NCBI GenBank assembly: GCA_023396215.1
Contig: JAEWWW010000073.1
Coordinates: 1-5,243 of the forward strand
Source: Bacillota bacterium
Lineage (GTDB): Bacteria; Bacillota; Clostridia; Oscillospirales; Ruminococcaceae
DNA length: 5,243 nt
Direction: 5' to 3'
Shown here: piece by piece, positions 1 to 5,239 of the stretch
Position numbering within the stretch: position 1 is the stretch's first letter
How the letters are laid out: each line of letters starts with the position of its first letter
The notes under the pieces: model-generated
The model's input: the letters and a program-made list of their open reading frames with translations, nothing else
Told to the model about the DNA's origin: nothing
Database searches by the model: none
Position numbers and translations under genes: made by a program

Positions 1-1
1 G

Positions 2-1099
2 AAGGGAATATTTGGGGCCGCCAAGCAAACGTTTCAGGCCCAGTTTATTTACTTGAGCGACAGCGATGATGATCCGGTAGTGGATGAAGGCTATCTCACC
101 TGGTATGATGCCAGAGAGGCTCATCCGACACGCACTGAATTCAGAATGTATTTTCCCACGACTCTGGTTTCTGTTTGTGCGGCAGCCGGCGATGAATTGT
201 TTATTGGCTTGAAACATGATAACACTGTTTTAGTCGTTATAGCAGAAGGTGGTTCTACCATTGGCAATCAGTTGCGGTGGCTGTTTGGCCTCGAGGAATC
301 TGCCAAATTTTCTGTCAGAGAAGATTTAAGCAGCGAGCAAGATCGGCTTGCCTTTACCTCAAGATTAATACTTGAGCAGTTAGGTATAAAAATAGAAACA
401 AGTGAAACGGATTACCTTGAAGAAATGCTGCGGCTATTTGAAGGCAGCTTTCCCTCTACCAGAGATTTCTCGGCATTTGCCAGGTCCACCCTGAAGGATT
501 TACACCCCGGGGATAATCCGGATGTGGTGCTAATGGGGTGGATGGAGCGCGAGGAAATACTGTTTCGCACACTGGAAAAGCATCTTATCTCTGATCAACT
601 ATCCAAGGGGTTTGATGGTGATGTTGACCGGTTCCTCAAATTTTCCTTATCAGTACACAACAGAAGAAAAAGCAGGGCAGGCCAAGCGCTGGAAAACCAT
701 GTGGAACAGCTTTTTATCTATCGCAGCATCCAGTATGACAGAACAAAAATAACTGAAAATAAGTCAAAGCCTGATTTTATTTTTCCGAGCATACAATTAT
801 ATCATGCACCAGAGTTTGATACCCAGCTTTTGACGATGCTGGGAGTAAAGAGCACCTGTAAAGATCGATGGCGGCAGGTTTTGTCAGAAGCCAATAGAAT
901 TACGAATAAACATCTGTTGACCTTGGAGGCCGCAATAAGCAGTAATCAGACCAAAGAAATGGAATGCAGTAATTTAAGACTGGTGGTTCCGACGTCTATA
1001 CACAATACATATTCGGAGGCGCAACAGAAATGGCTGATGAACGTGACTGAATTTATAGAAATGGTGCAGTTCAGACAACAGGCCATATCCTGGCGATGA
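2..1099 (+). CDS. EcoRII-family type II restriction endonuclease, 5' end outside the window
   Basis: This is a restriction endonuclease with an EcoRII-like C-terminal catalytic domain, expected to cut foreign DNA at CCWGG-type sites. Residues below are counted from a TTG at 53. The match is clear from about residue 190 to the end: NRRKSRAGQALE at 203-214, KPDFIFPS from 239, and KSTCKDRWRQVLSEANRI from 266. Compared from memory with EcoRII, D241, Y250, K266, K270, R272 and E279 keep the spacing of its PD-(D/E)XK-type active-site region. The N-terminal 150 residues are less familiar and may be the effector or DNA-binding domain. The frame stays open to the left edge and the TTG at 53 has no Shine-Dalgarno sequence, so I treat the gene as truncated by the window. 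EcoRII itself is about 400 residues, so several dozen are probably missing. The gene is AT-richer than the importer genes downstream. Family assignment is firm; the exact target site is inferred. Confidence 0.88.
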   Translation, partial: KGIFGAAKQTFQAQFIYLSDSDDDPVVDEGYLTWYDAREAHPTRTEFRMYFPTTLVSVCAAAGDELFIGLKHDNTVLVVIAEGGSTIGNQLRWLFGLEESAKFSVREDLSSEQDRLAFTSRLILEQLGIKIETSETDYLEEMLRLFEGSFPSTRDFSAFARSTLKDLHPGDNPDVVLMGWMEREEILFRTLEKHLISDQLSKGFDGDVDRFLKFSLSVHNRRKSRAGQALENHVEQLFIYRSIQYDRTKITENKSKPDFIFPSIQLYHAPEFDTQLLTMLGVKSTCKDRWRQVLSEANRITNKHLLTLEAAISSNQTKEMECSNLRLVVPTSIHNTYSEAQQKWLMNVTEFIEMVQFRQQAISWR

Positions 1100-1105
1100 C
1101 CGCAG

Positions 1106-1558
1106 ATGGATATTAAGTCAAAGGAAGAGCGAAGCTCAAATATGGCCAGAATTCGGGCTAAGGATACTAAGCCTGAACTGTTTATACGTTCTGAGCTTCA
1201 CAAACGCGGATACCGTTTCAAGGTTCATTCAAAGCTTGTAATGGGCATTCCAGATTTGTATTTTAGCAAAAAGCAAGTCGCGGTGTTTATACATGGCTGT
1301 TACTGGCACAGGCATCCTGGCTGTAAGTTTGCATACACACCCAAATCGAATGTGGAATTTTGGATAAAAAAATTTGACAGCAACATAAAGCGAGATCAAG
1401 CGGTCTTAAAAATACTACACGAAAAAGATATTCGTGTACTGATTATATGGGAATGCACTGTTAAAAACATGATATCGAATTCCCAGATTTGTGTGAATAA
1501 ACTGAGTGCTGTTGAGGATTTTATAAACAACAATAAAGAGAAGTATTGCGAAGTGTAA
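1106..1558 (+). CDS. vsr: Very short patch repair (Vsr) mismatch endonuclease
   Basis: Vsr nicks 5' of the T in T:G mismatches that arise when 5-methylcytosine deaminates at the sites of a cognate cytosine methyltransferase, which starts short-patch repair. The 150-residue length is normal for the family. Visible landmarks are the N-terminal RSxNMxxI block (residues 9-16), E24 in the DTKPE motif, D50 in GIPDLYF, and H63-G-C-Y-W-H68-R-H70-P-G-C73. These are followed by FW (85-86), RD at 96-97 and IIWEC ending at C117. C65, H70, C73 and C117 fit the family's structural zinc site, and D50, H63, H68 and D97 fit the catalytic set (numbering compared with E. coli Vsr from memory). The ATG lies 6 bases after the stop of the restriction gene with only a weak RBS, so translation is probably coupled. 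The last 25 residues are Asn/Lys-rich and not diagnostic. Confidence 0.95.
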   Translation: MDIKSKEERSSNMARIRAKDTKPELFIRSELHKRGYRFKVHSKLVMGIPDLYFSKKQVAVFIHGCYWHRHPGCKFAYTPKSNVEFWIKKFDSNIKRDQAVLKILHEKDIRVLIIWECTVKNMISNSQICVNKLSAVEDFINNNKEKYCEV

Positions 1559-1579
1559 TATCAAAACCAGCAACATCCG

Positions 1580-1611
1580 CCCCGCCGGAGCCACGCTCCG
1601 CGCGGGGTTTT
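1580..1611 (+). terminator. Intrinsic terminator after the restriction/Vsr genes
   Basis: CCCCGC plus CGGAG (1580-1590) pairs with CTCCG (1596-1600) and GCGGGG (1602-1607) around a 5-base loop, with C1601 bulged. The stem is 11 bp and GC-rich, and four T follow at once (1608-1611). It starts 21 bases after the vsr stop codon. The T tract is short, so efficiency may be partial. Confidence 0.75.
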
Positions 1612-1625
1612 CCATCGCTTGGTGG

Positions 1626-1652
1626 CCCCTGCGCCACCGGCGGTGGGGTTTT
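1626..1652 (+). terminator. Second tandem terminator-like hairpin
   Basis: CCCC (1626-1629) pairs with GGGG (1645-1648), and CGCC (1632-1635) with GGCG (1639-1642), around a 3-base loop. A 2x2 internal loop separates the two helices, and TTTT follows at 1649-1652. A competing hairpin, GGTGGC (1621-1626) with GCCACC (1633-1638), uses part of the same sequence. It lies 14 bases after the first terminator and ends in the same GGGGTTTT. It probably serves as a back-up that insulates the next unit from read-through. Confidence 0.6.
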
Positions 1653-1708
1653 GTATAATCCGACATATCCTTACGGTTTTGGGGATGAAAAAACTATAAA
1701 ATTGAGGG

Positions 1709-1737
1709 TTGACTTTAGGGCTTTAAAGCCCTATACT
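1709..1737 (+). promoter_or_regulatory. Near-consensus sigma-A type promoter
   Basis: TTGACT (1709-1714) and TATACT (1732-1737) are separated by exactly 17 bases, with one mismatch to consensus in each hexamer. Transcription should begin near 1744. The first downstream ORF is the aromatic leader peptide at 1774, and read-through would continue into the importer genes. I found no comparably good promoter between 1966 and 2158, so this is the best candidate promoter for the whole operon. Confidence 0.8.
1716..1733. promoter_or_regulatory. Perfect 18-bp palindrome in the promoter spacer, candidate operator
   Basis: TAGGGCTTTAAAGCCCTA is its own reverse complement. It fills almost all of the spacer between the -35 and -10 hexamers and runs into the first two bases of the -10. 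A dimeric repressor bound here would block RNA polymerase. No regulator gene lies in the window, and I do not recognise the site as belonging to a named family. It precedes the predicted transcription start, so it should act as DNA and not as an RNA hairpin. Confidence 0.6.
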
Positions 1738-1773
1738 ACTTATAAGCTAAATAAATGAAGGGGAGATTGTGCA

Positions 1774-1881
1774 ATGAAACGAATAAACAGCCAAAACGTT
1801 GCAAATATCCTTGGCTGGGCGGAGTCCGGCCGATTTAGCTATGCCTATTTTTACTTTATTTTTGCGTACAAAAATAAATAG
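1774..1881 (+). CDS. Phe/Tyr-rich leader peptide, 35 residues, candidate attenuator peptide
   Basis: A 35-codon ORF starts at ATG 1774 with a strong RBS (AAGGGGAG, 1758-1765, 8 bases upstream) about 30 bases after the predicted transcription start. Residues 21-32 read FSYAYFYFIFAY: four Phe and four Tyr in twelve residues. A single Trp lies earlier at residue 15, and the peptide ends in KNK. This resembles the aromatic codon runs of the enterobacterial pheA and pheS-T leader peptides. The stop codon (1879-1881) lies inside a hairpin arm, and an intrinsic terminator follows 50 bases later. The next gene is an importer of a family linked to aromatic amino acids. The likely role is therefore a sensor of charged tRNA-Phe/tRNA-Tyr, with no function for the peptide itself. 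A small hydrophobic membrane peptide or toxin is the alternative. The ORF, RBS and promoter are seen directly; the regulatory role is inferred. Confidence 0.72.
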   Translation: MKRINSQNVANILGWAESGRFSYAYFYFIFAYKNK

Positions 1882-1946
1882 GCAGGCAGCAGGACGATAA
1901 AAGCGGTACTCTATCTTGATTGGTACACAATCAGCGGTTCGCCTGC
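1843..1946 (+). promoter_or_regulatory. Alternative RNA structures of a probable transcription attenuator
   Basis: Segment 1 lies over the Tyr/Phe codons: GCCTATTT (1843-1850) pairs with AAATAGGC (1876-1883), and ATTTTTG (1858-1864) with CAAAAAT (1869-1875). The loop is 4 bases and one 7-base bulge sits on the left arm. Just past the stop codon, GCAGGC (1882-1887) can instead pair with GCCTGC (1941-1946), which lies inside the terminator hairpin. A further 6-bp hairpin, TGATTG (1917-1922) with CAATCA (1928-1933), overlaps the terminator's left arm by two bases. A ribosome stalled on the aromatic codons would break segment 1 and leave GCAGGC free; a ribosome at the stop codon would cover it. 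The geometry fits classical attenuation, but the antiterminator helix found by eye is only 6 bp. Confidence 0.55.
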
Positions 1947-1966
1947 AAGGGGTGGCCGCTGTTTTT
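1932..1966 (+). terminator. Intrinsic terminator downstream of the leader peptide
   Basis: CAGCGG (1932-1937) pairs with CCGCTG (1956-1961) and is followed directly by five T (1962-1966) and then ATAT. The 18-base interior can add G-U and C-G pairs (CC 1942-1943 with GG in 1949-1952). It lies about 190 bases upstream of the importer's first gene, on the path from the only good promoter. It is therefore placed to control read-through into the operon, not to end a normal gene. Confidence 0.7.
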
Positions 1967-2157
1967 ATATAAAAGCTCCGATTTTAACCCTTGCGCAATC
2001 CCTGTCCGGCCTTTTTCGCTCCGCCCGGGCCTGTTTATTCGCCCGGTACCGGCGCGGCTCTCTTTGCCGGGCACTACTCCGAACACCCGGCCCGACGGCT
2101 TTTCAAGCGGGCCTGCACAGAAGATTTACTTAGCCTATATGATGGAGGATTCATTTT
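1967..2157 (+). other. GC-rich untranslated leader of the importer operon
   Basis: No convincing gene or promoter is visible here. The stretch is rich in overlapping inverted repeats. GCCCGGGC (2023-2030) and CCGGTACCGG (2043-2052) are self-complementary. GCCGGG (2066-2071) pairs with CCCGGC (2086-2091), and GGCCCG (2089-2094) pairs with CGGGCC (2108-2113). The last two hairpins share 2089-2091 and exclude each other. It ends with a good RBS, TGGAGGA (2143-2149), 8 bases before the start codon of the binding-protein gene. It may be a structured mRNA leader, but I match it to no known riboswitch class. Confidence 0.4.
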
Positions 2158-3180
2158 ATGAAAAAGATTTTATCCCTTGCCCTTGTCGCATTGATGGTTT
2201 TCTCGCTGGCAGCCTGCGGCGGCAATCAGGCCCCCAGCAGCCAGTCTGAGGCTCCCGGCAGCCAGGCCCCCTCCAGTGAGGCCCCCGCGCCTGCCGACAG
2301 CTATGTTGTGGGCATCAGCCAGCTGGTGCAGCACCCCGCCCTCGACGCAGCCACCAAGGGCTTTATCGACGCTCTCACCGAAAAGCTGGGCGACAAGGTG
2401 ACCTTTGACAGCCAGAACGCTTCGGGCGACCCCGCCACCTGCGCGGTCATTGCCAACCAGTTTGTGTCTTCCAAGGTAGACCTGATTATGGCCAACGCCA
2501 CCCCCGCCCTGCAGGCGGCACAGGCGGCCACCAGCACCATCCCCGTGCTGGGCACCTCGATTACCGACTACGGCACCGCCCTTGATATCGACGATTGGAC
2601 CGGCGTAACCGGCACCAACATCTCGGGCACCTCCGACCTTGCGCCGCTGAACCAGCAGGCCGCGCTGTTCAAGGAGCTTTTCCCCGACGCCAAGAATGTG
2701 GGCATCCTCTACTGCTCGGCCGAGCCCAACTCCAAGTATCAGGCCAACGTCGTTGCCGGGCATTTGAAAGAGCTGGGCTACACCAGCAAGGAGTACACCT
2801 TCTCCGACTCCAACGACCTGCAGTCGGTAGCCGCCATGGCCGCTTCCGAGAGCGACGTTATCTATGTTCCCACCGATAACACCGCCGCCTCCAACACCGA
2901 GATTATCAAGAACGTCACCGTGCCCGCCAAGGTGCCGGTCATCGCCGGCGAAGAGGGCATCTGCAAAGGCACCGGCGTCGCCACCCTCTCCATCAGCTAC
3001 TACGACCTGGGCTACGCCACCGGCGAGATGGCCTATGAAATCCTCGTGAACGGCGCCGACCCCGCAACCATGCAGGTGCGTTATGCGCCCAAGTTCACCA
3101 GAATGTACAACCCCGAAATCGCTCAGACGCTGGGCATCACCATCCCCGGCGGCTTTGAAGCCATCGACATGACCGCCTAA
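2158..3180 (+). CDS. ABC importer substrate-binding lipoprotein, TrpX-like family
   Basis: This is the extracellular, membrane-anchored binding protein that captures substrate for the permease/ATPase pair downstream. The 340-residue product begins with a lipoprotein signal: charged MKK, a hydrophobic core, and a lipobox LAAC with acylated Cys20. A Ser/Pro/Ala/Gln linker (about 23-47) follows. The periplasmic-binding-like domain runs from about residue 49 (YVVGISQLVQHPALD) to the end. It shows family-typical blocks such as the DLIMANATPALQAAQ region (108-122), PVLGTSITDYG (129-139), VGILYCSAEPNS (181-192), the DVIYVPTDN region (233-241) and ISYYDLGYATGEMA (279-292). These fit the ABC_sub_bind/TrpX type, in which, as I recall, some members bind Trp or Phe. 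An aromatic amino acid substrate is likely but is not proved by sequence. The start is set by the RBS at 2143-2149 and the intact signal peptide. GC-rich codon use contrasts with the restriction genes. Confidence 0.92.
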   Translation: MKKILSLALVALMVFSLAACGGNQAPSSQSEAPGSQAPSSEAPAPADSYVVGISQLVQHPALDAATKGFIDALTEKLGDKVTFDSQNASGDPATCAVIANQFVSSKVDLIMANATPALQAAQAATSTIPVLGTSITDYGTALDIDDWTGVTGTNISGTSDLAPLNQQAALFKELFPDAKNVGILYCSAEPNSKYQANVVAGHLKELGYTSKEYTFSDSNDLQSVAAMAASESDVIYVPTDNTAASNTEIIKNVTVPAKVPVIAGEEGICKGTGVATLSISYYDLGYATGEMAYEILVNGADPATMQVRYAPKFTRMYNPEIAQTLGITIPGGFEAIDMTA

Positions 3181-3208
3181 AACCTTATCATCATCGCTGT
3201 ATCTGCCG

Positions 3209-3234
3209 GGGTATGCCGCTTTTGCGGCATACCC
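3209..3234 (+). repeat. Perfect intercistronic hairpin between binding-protein and permease genes
   Basis: GGGTATGCCGC (3209-3219) and GCGGCATACCC (3224-3234) form an uninterrupted 11-bp stem with a TTTT loop. The hairpin starts 28 bases after the binding-protein stop codon. No T tract follows, so it is not a standard terminator. In importer operons such hairpins often protect the 3' end of the binding-protein mRNA, letting it be made in excess over the membrane parts. That role is inferred here. A bound regulator or a dispersed palindrome is also possible. Confidence 0.7.
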
Positions 3235-3335
3235 TCGCGCGGGTTTCGGCATCCCTCCCGTCCGACGTGGGCGAAAAAATCCCCCTTTATGCCTTCTCTC
3301 TGCATTCCCGAGGAGGTTTAAGAAAGGAAACCGCT

Positions 3336-4289
3336 ATGGAACTGCTTCAATATTTCCTCTCCTTAAAACCCGCCAACCTGCTGACAGCACTGCCGGGCAA
3401 TACCGCACAGGGCCTTCTGTGGGGCATCATGGCGCTGGGGGTGTTCATCACCTTTCGCTTGCTGGATTTTGCAGACCTGACGGTGGACGGCTCCTTTGCC
3501 ACCGGCGGCGCTGTGACGGTTATGCTCATTCTGGCGGGGGTACCCACCCCCGTGGCCCTCGCGCTGGCAGTGGCCGCCGGGCTGCTGGCCGGCCTTGTAA
3601 CCGGCCTGCTGCATACCGCTTTGGGCATCCCCGGCATCCTTGCGGGCATCCTGACCCAGATATCCCTTTGGTCGGTGAACCTCCTCATTCTGAGCGGGGC
3701 CAACAAGGCGGTAAATGTGGATAAATATCCGCTGCTTGTATCGCTGAGAAATGTGGGCAGCTCGATTCTTACCGCCTCCATTTTTGCGGGCGTGCTGGTC
3801 TGCCTGCTTTACTGGTACTTCGGCACCGAGCAGGGCAGCGCCATCCGCGCCACCGGCAGCAATCCCCAGATGTCCAGCGCGCAGGGTATTAACATCGACT
3901 TTATGAAGGTGCTGGCCCTCTGCCTTTCCAACGGGCTGGTGGCTTTTTCCGGCGGCATGGTGTCACAGTATCAGGGCTTTGCCGATATCAAGATGGGGCA
4001 GGGAGCCATCGTCATTGGTCTGGCCGCCGTCATCATCGGCGAGGTGCTCTCCGACGCGATAGCGGGCAAATACCTCAACTTTGCCATCCGGCTGATATTT
4101 GTGGTGCTGGGCGGCGTGGTGTACTATCTGGTCATCGGCCTGGTGATGTGGCTGCGCATGCCCACCGACCTGCTGAAGCTGCTGACCGCCGCCATCGTGG
4201 CCGTATTCCTCGCGGTGCCCAACCTCAGGGCCAAGGCGAAAAATTCCTTTGCGGCGGCAGGCAAAAGGGGGGCGAATAAAAATGCTTGA
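3336..4289 (+). CDS. ABC importer permease, TrpY-like, branched-chain permease fold
   Basis: This integral membrane subunit forms the translocation path for the substrate delivered by the lipoprotein. I start it at ATG 3336, giving 317 residues, because AAAGGA (3323-3328) sits 7 bases upstream and the product begins MELLQYFLSLK. The frame is open farther back, but the in-frame ATG at 3213 lies inside the intercistronic hairpin without an RBS. The protein is very hydrophobic, with roughly eight or nine likely membrane segments. FRLLDFADLTVDGSFATGGA (40-59) is typical of this permease subfamily. GTEQGSAIRATGSNPQMSSA (163-182), leading into GINIDFMKVLALCLSNGLVAFSGG, is the conserved cytoplasmic loop that contacts the ATPase. 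The C-terminus is basic and overlaps the start of the ATPase gene by 8 bases, a sign of tight coupling. Confidence 0.92.
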   Translation: MELLQYFLSLKPANLLTALPGNTAQGLLWGIMALGVFITFRLLDFADLTVDGSFATGGAVTVMLILAGVPTPVALALAVAAGLLAGLVTGLLHTALGIPGILAGILTQISLWSVNLLILSGANKAVNVDKYPLLVSLRNVGSSILTASIFAGVLVCLLYWYFGTEQGSAIRATGSNPQMSSAQGINIDFMKVLALCLSNGLVAFSGGMVSQYQGFADIKMGQGAIVIGLAAVIIGEVLSDAIAGKYLNFAIRLIFVVLGGVVYYLVIGLVMWLRMPTDLLKLLTAAIVAVFLAVPNLRAKAKNSFAAAGKRGANKNA

Positions 4290-5076
4290 GCTGATTAACA
4301 TTCATAAGACCTTTAATCCGGGTACCATCAACGAAAAAAGAGCCCTCTGCGGCATCGACCTCAAGCTGAACCCGGGCGATTTTGTAACGGTCATCGGCGG
4401 CAACGGGGCGGGTAAATCCACCATGCTCAACGCGGCTGCCGGTGTTTGGCCGGTGGACGAAGGCGCCATCCTCATCGACGGCGTGGACGTAACCGCCCTG
4501 CCCGAGCACAAGAGGGCGGCCTACATCGGGCGGGTGTTCCAAGATCCGATGATGGGCACCGCCGCCAATATGGGCATTGAAGAAAATCTGGCGCTGGCCG
4601 TGCGCCGCGGCAAGCCCCGCACCCTGCGTTGGGGGGTCACCAAGGCCGAGCGCGAGCGCTACCATGAGGAGCTCAGGCAGTTGGGCCTGGGGCTGGAGGA
4701 TCGCCTCACCACCAAGGTCGGCCTGCTTTCGGGCGGGCAGCGGCAGGCCATCACTCTGCTGATGTCCACCCTGACCAAGCCCAAGCTACTGCTGCTGGAC
4801 GAACATACCGCCGCCCTTGACCCGGCCACCGCCGCCAAGGTGCTGGAGCTGACCGACCAGATTGTGGCTGCCAACAACCTCACCGCCATGATGATTACCC
4901 ATAACATGTCCGACGCCATTCGCCATGGCAACCGGCTGCTGATGATGCACGCCGGCAGGGTGATTCTGGATATCTCGGGCGAAGAAAAGAAAAAGCTGAA
5001 AAAAGCCGACCTGCTTGAAAAATTTGCCGAGCTTGCCGGCGTGCAGGAAGAAACCGACTCGGTGCTGCTCTCCTGA
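4282..5076 (+). CDS. ABC importer ATP-binding subunit, TrpZ-like
   Basis: This cytoplasmic ATPase powers the importer. I choose ATG 4282 (264 residues, MLELINIHKTF) because the product then begins at the usual ABC start and AAAGGGGGG lies about 10 bases upstream. An in-frame ATG at 4249 would add eleven atypical residues. All nucleotide-binding motifs are present: Walker A GGNGAGKS at 39-46 (Lys45), Q-loop Gln87, signature LSGGQ at 149-153, Walker B with D173-E174, D-loop ALDP at 178-181 and switch His207. EHTAALDP after Walker B, where many ABC proteins have EPTAALDP, recurs in this importer subfamily as far as I recall. The C-terminal 35 residues are Lys/Glu-rich and helical. It is the last gene of the operon and its start overlaps the permease stop. 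Confidence 0.95.
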   Translation: MLELINIHKTFNPGTINEKRALCGIDLKLNPGDFVTVIGGNGAGKSTMLNAAAGVWPVDEGAILIDGVDVTALPEHKRAAYIGRVFQDPMMGTAANMGIEENLALAVRRGKPRTLRWGVTKAERERYHEELRQLGLGLEDRLTTKVGLLSGGQRQAITLLMSTLTKPKLLLLDEHTAALDPATAAKVLELTDQIVAANNLTAMMITHNMSDAIRHGNRLLMMHAGRVILDISGEEKKKLKKADLLEKFAELAGVQEETDSVLLS

Positions 5077-5154
5077 CAATCTTTGCAGTATGCAGGCAGC
5101 CCGGGAAGGATAGACCAGGGCGTTTCTGAAAATGGAAAACCGCCGGAAAATTCG

Positions 5155-5239
5155 CTGAAAACAAGCGGATGCAAGGCAAAAAGCACAGGAATACTTGATG
5201 TATTCCGAGCATTTTTAACGTGGCAGCTGCTGTTTTCAG
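5155..5239. repeat. 85-bp imperfect palindrome, probable dispersed intergenic repeat
   Basis: Outer arms CTGAAAACA (5155-5163) and TGTTTTCAG (5231-5239) are perfect 9-bp inverted repeats. Inside, AAAAAGC (5178-5184) pairs with GC (5209-5210) and TTTTT (5212-5216) across one bulged A. The core GGAATAC (5188-5194) pairs with GTATTCC (5200-5206) around TTGAT. The element begins 79 bases after the ATPase stop. CTGAAAA also occurs once more at 5126-5132, just outside. From memory, palindromes with a GGAATAC...GTATTCC core and flanking A/T runs recur between genes in Clostridia. It may be a small non-autonomous mobile element and could also act as a bidirectional terminator for this operon. Copy number cannot be judged from one window. 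Confidence 0.6.

Noticed and set aside
53..55. TTG as the true start of the restriction endonuclease
   Set aside because: No Shine-Dalgarno sequence precedes it and the frame is open to the window edge. The protein would be short for the family.
99..1320. CCWGG sites within the restriction/Vsr genes (99, 480, 1089 and 1316)
   Set aside because: About three are expected by chance in this length, so their presence says nothing about specificity or self-regulation.
1654..1659. Perfect TATAAT after the second terminator
   Set aside because: No -35 hexamer or extended -10 TGn motif is present. The TTGACT/TATACT pair downstream is much stronger.
1890..1966. T-box or other tRNA-binding leader
   Set aside because: The conserved AGGGTGGNACCGCG T-box sequence is absent and no specifier-loop architecture is visible. 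The peptide-based model fits better.
2138..2143. TATGAT as a -10 box of a promoter close to the binding-protein gene
   Set aside because: No -35 hexamer lies at the right distance and the transcript would start at or after the RBS.
1920..2249. 109-codon open frame on the + strand across the leader
   Set aside because: It overlaps the terminator and the binding-protein start, has no RBS and shows no recognisable family.
3213..3215. ATG as the permease start
   Set aside because: It lies inside a stable hairpin, lacks an RBS, and would add 41 residues that do not resemble the family. ATG 3336 has a good RBS.
2170..3252. Long open frame (360 codons) on the minus strand opposite the binding-protein gene
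   Set aside because: Gly/Val/His-rich low-information translation with no motif or RBS. It is an artefact of GC-rich codon use on the opposite strand, which has a clear lipoprotein gene.
4249..4251. ATG as the ATPase start
   Set aside because: It would add eleven atypical basic residues. ATG 4282 has a better-placed RBS and gives the standard N-terminus.
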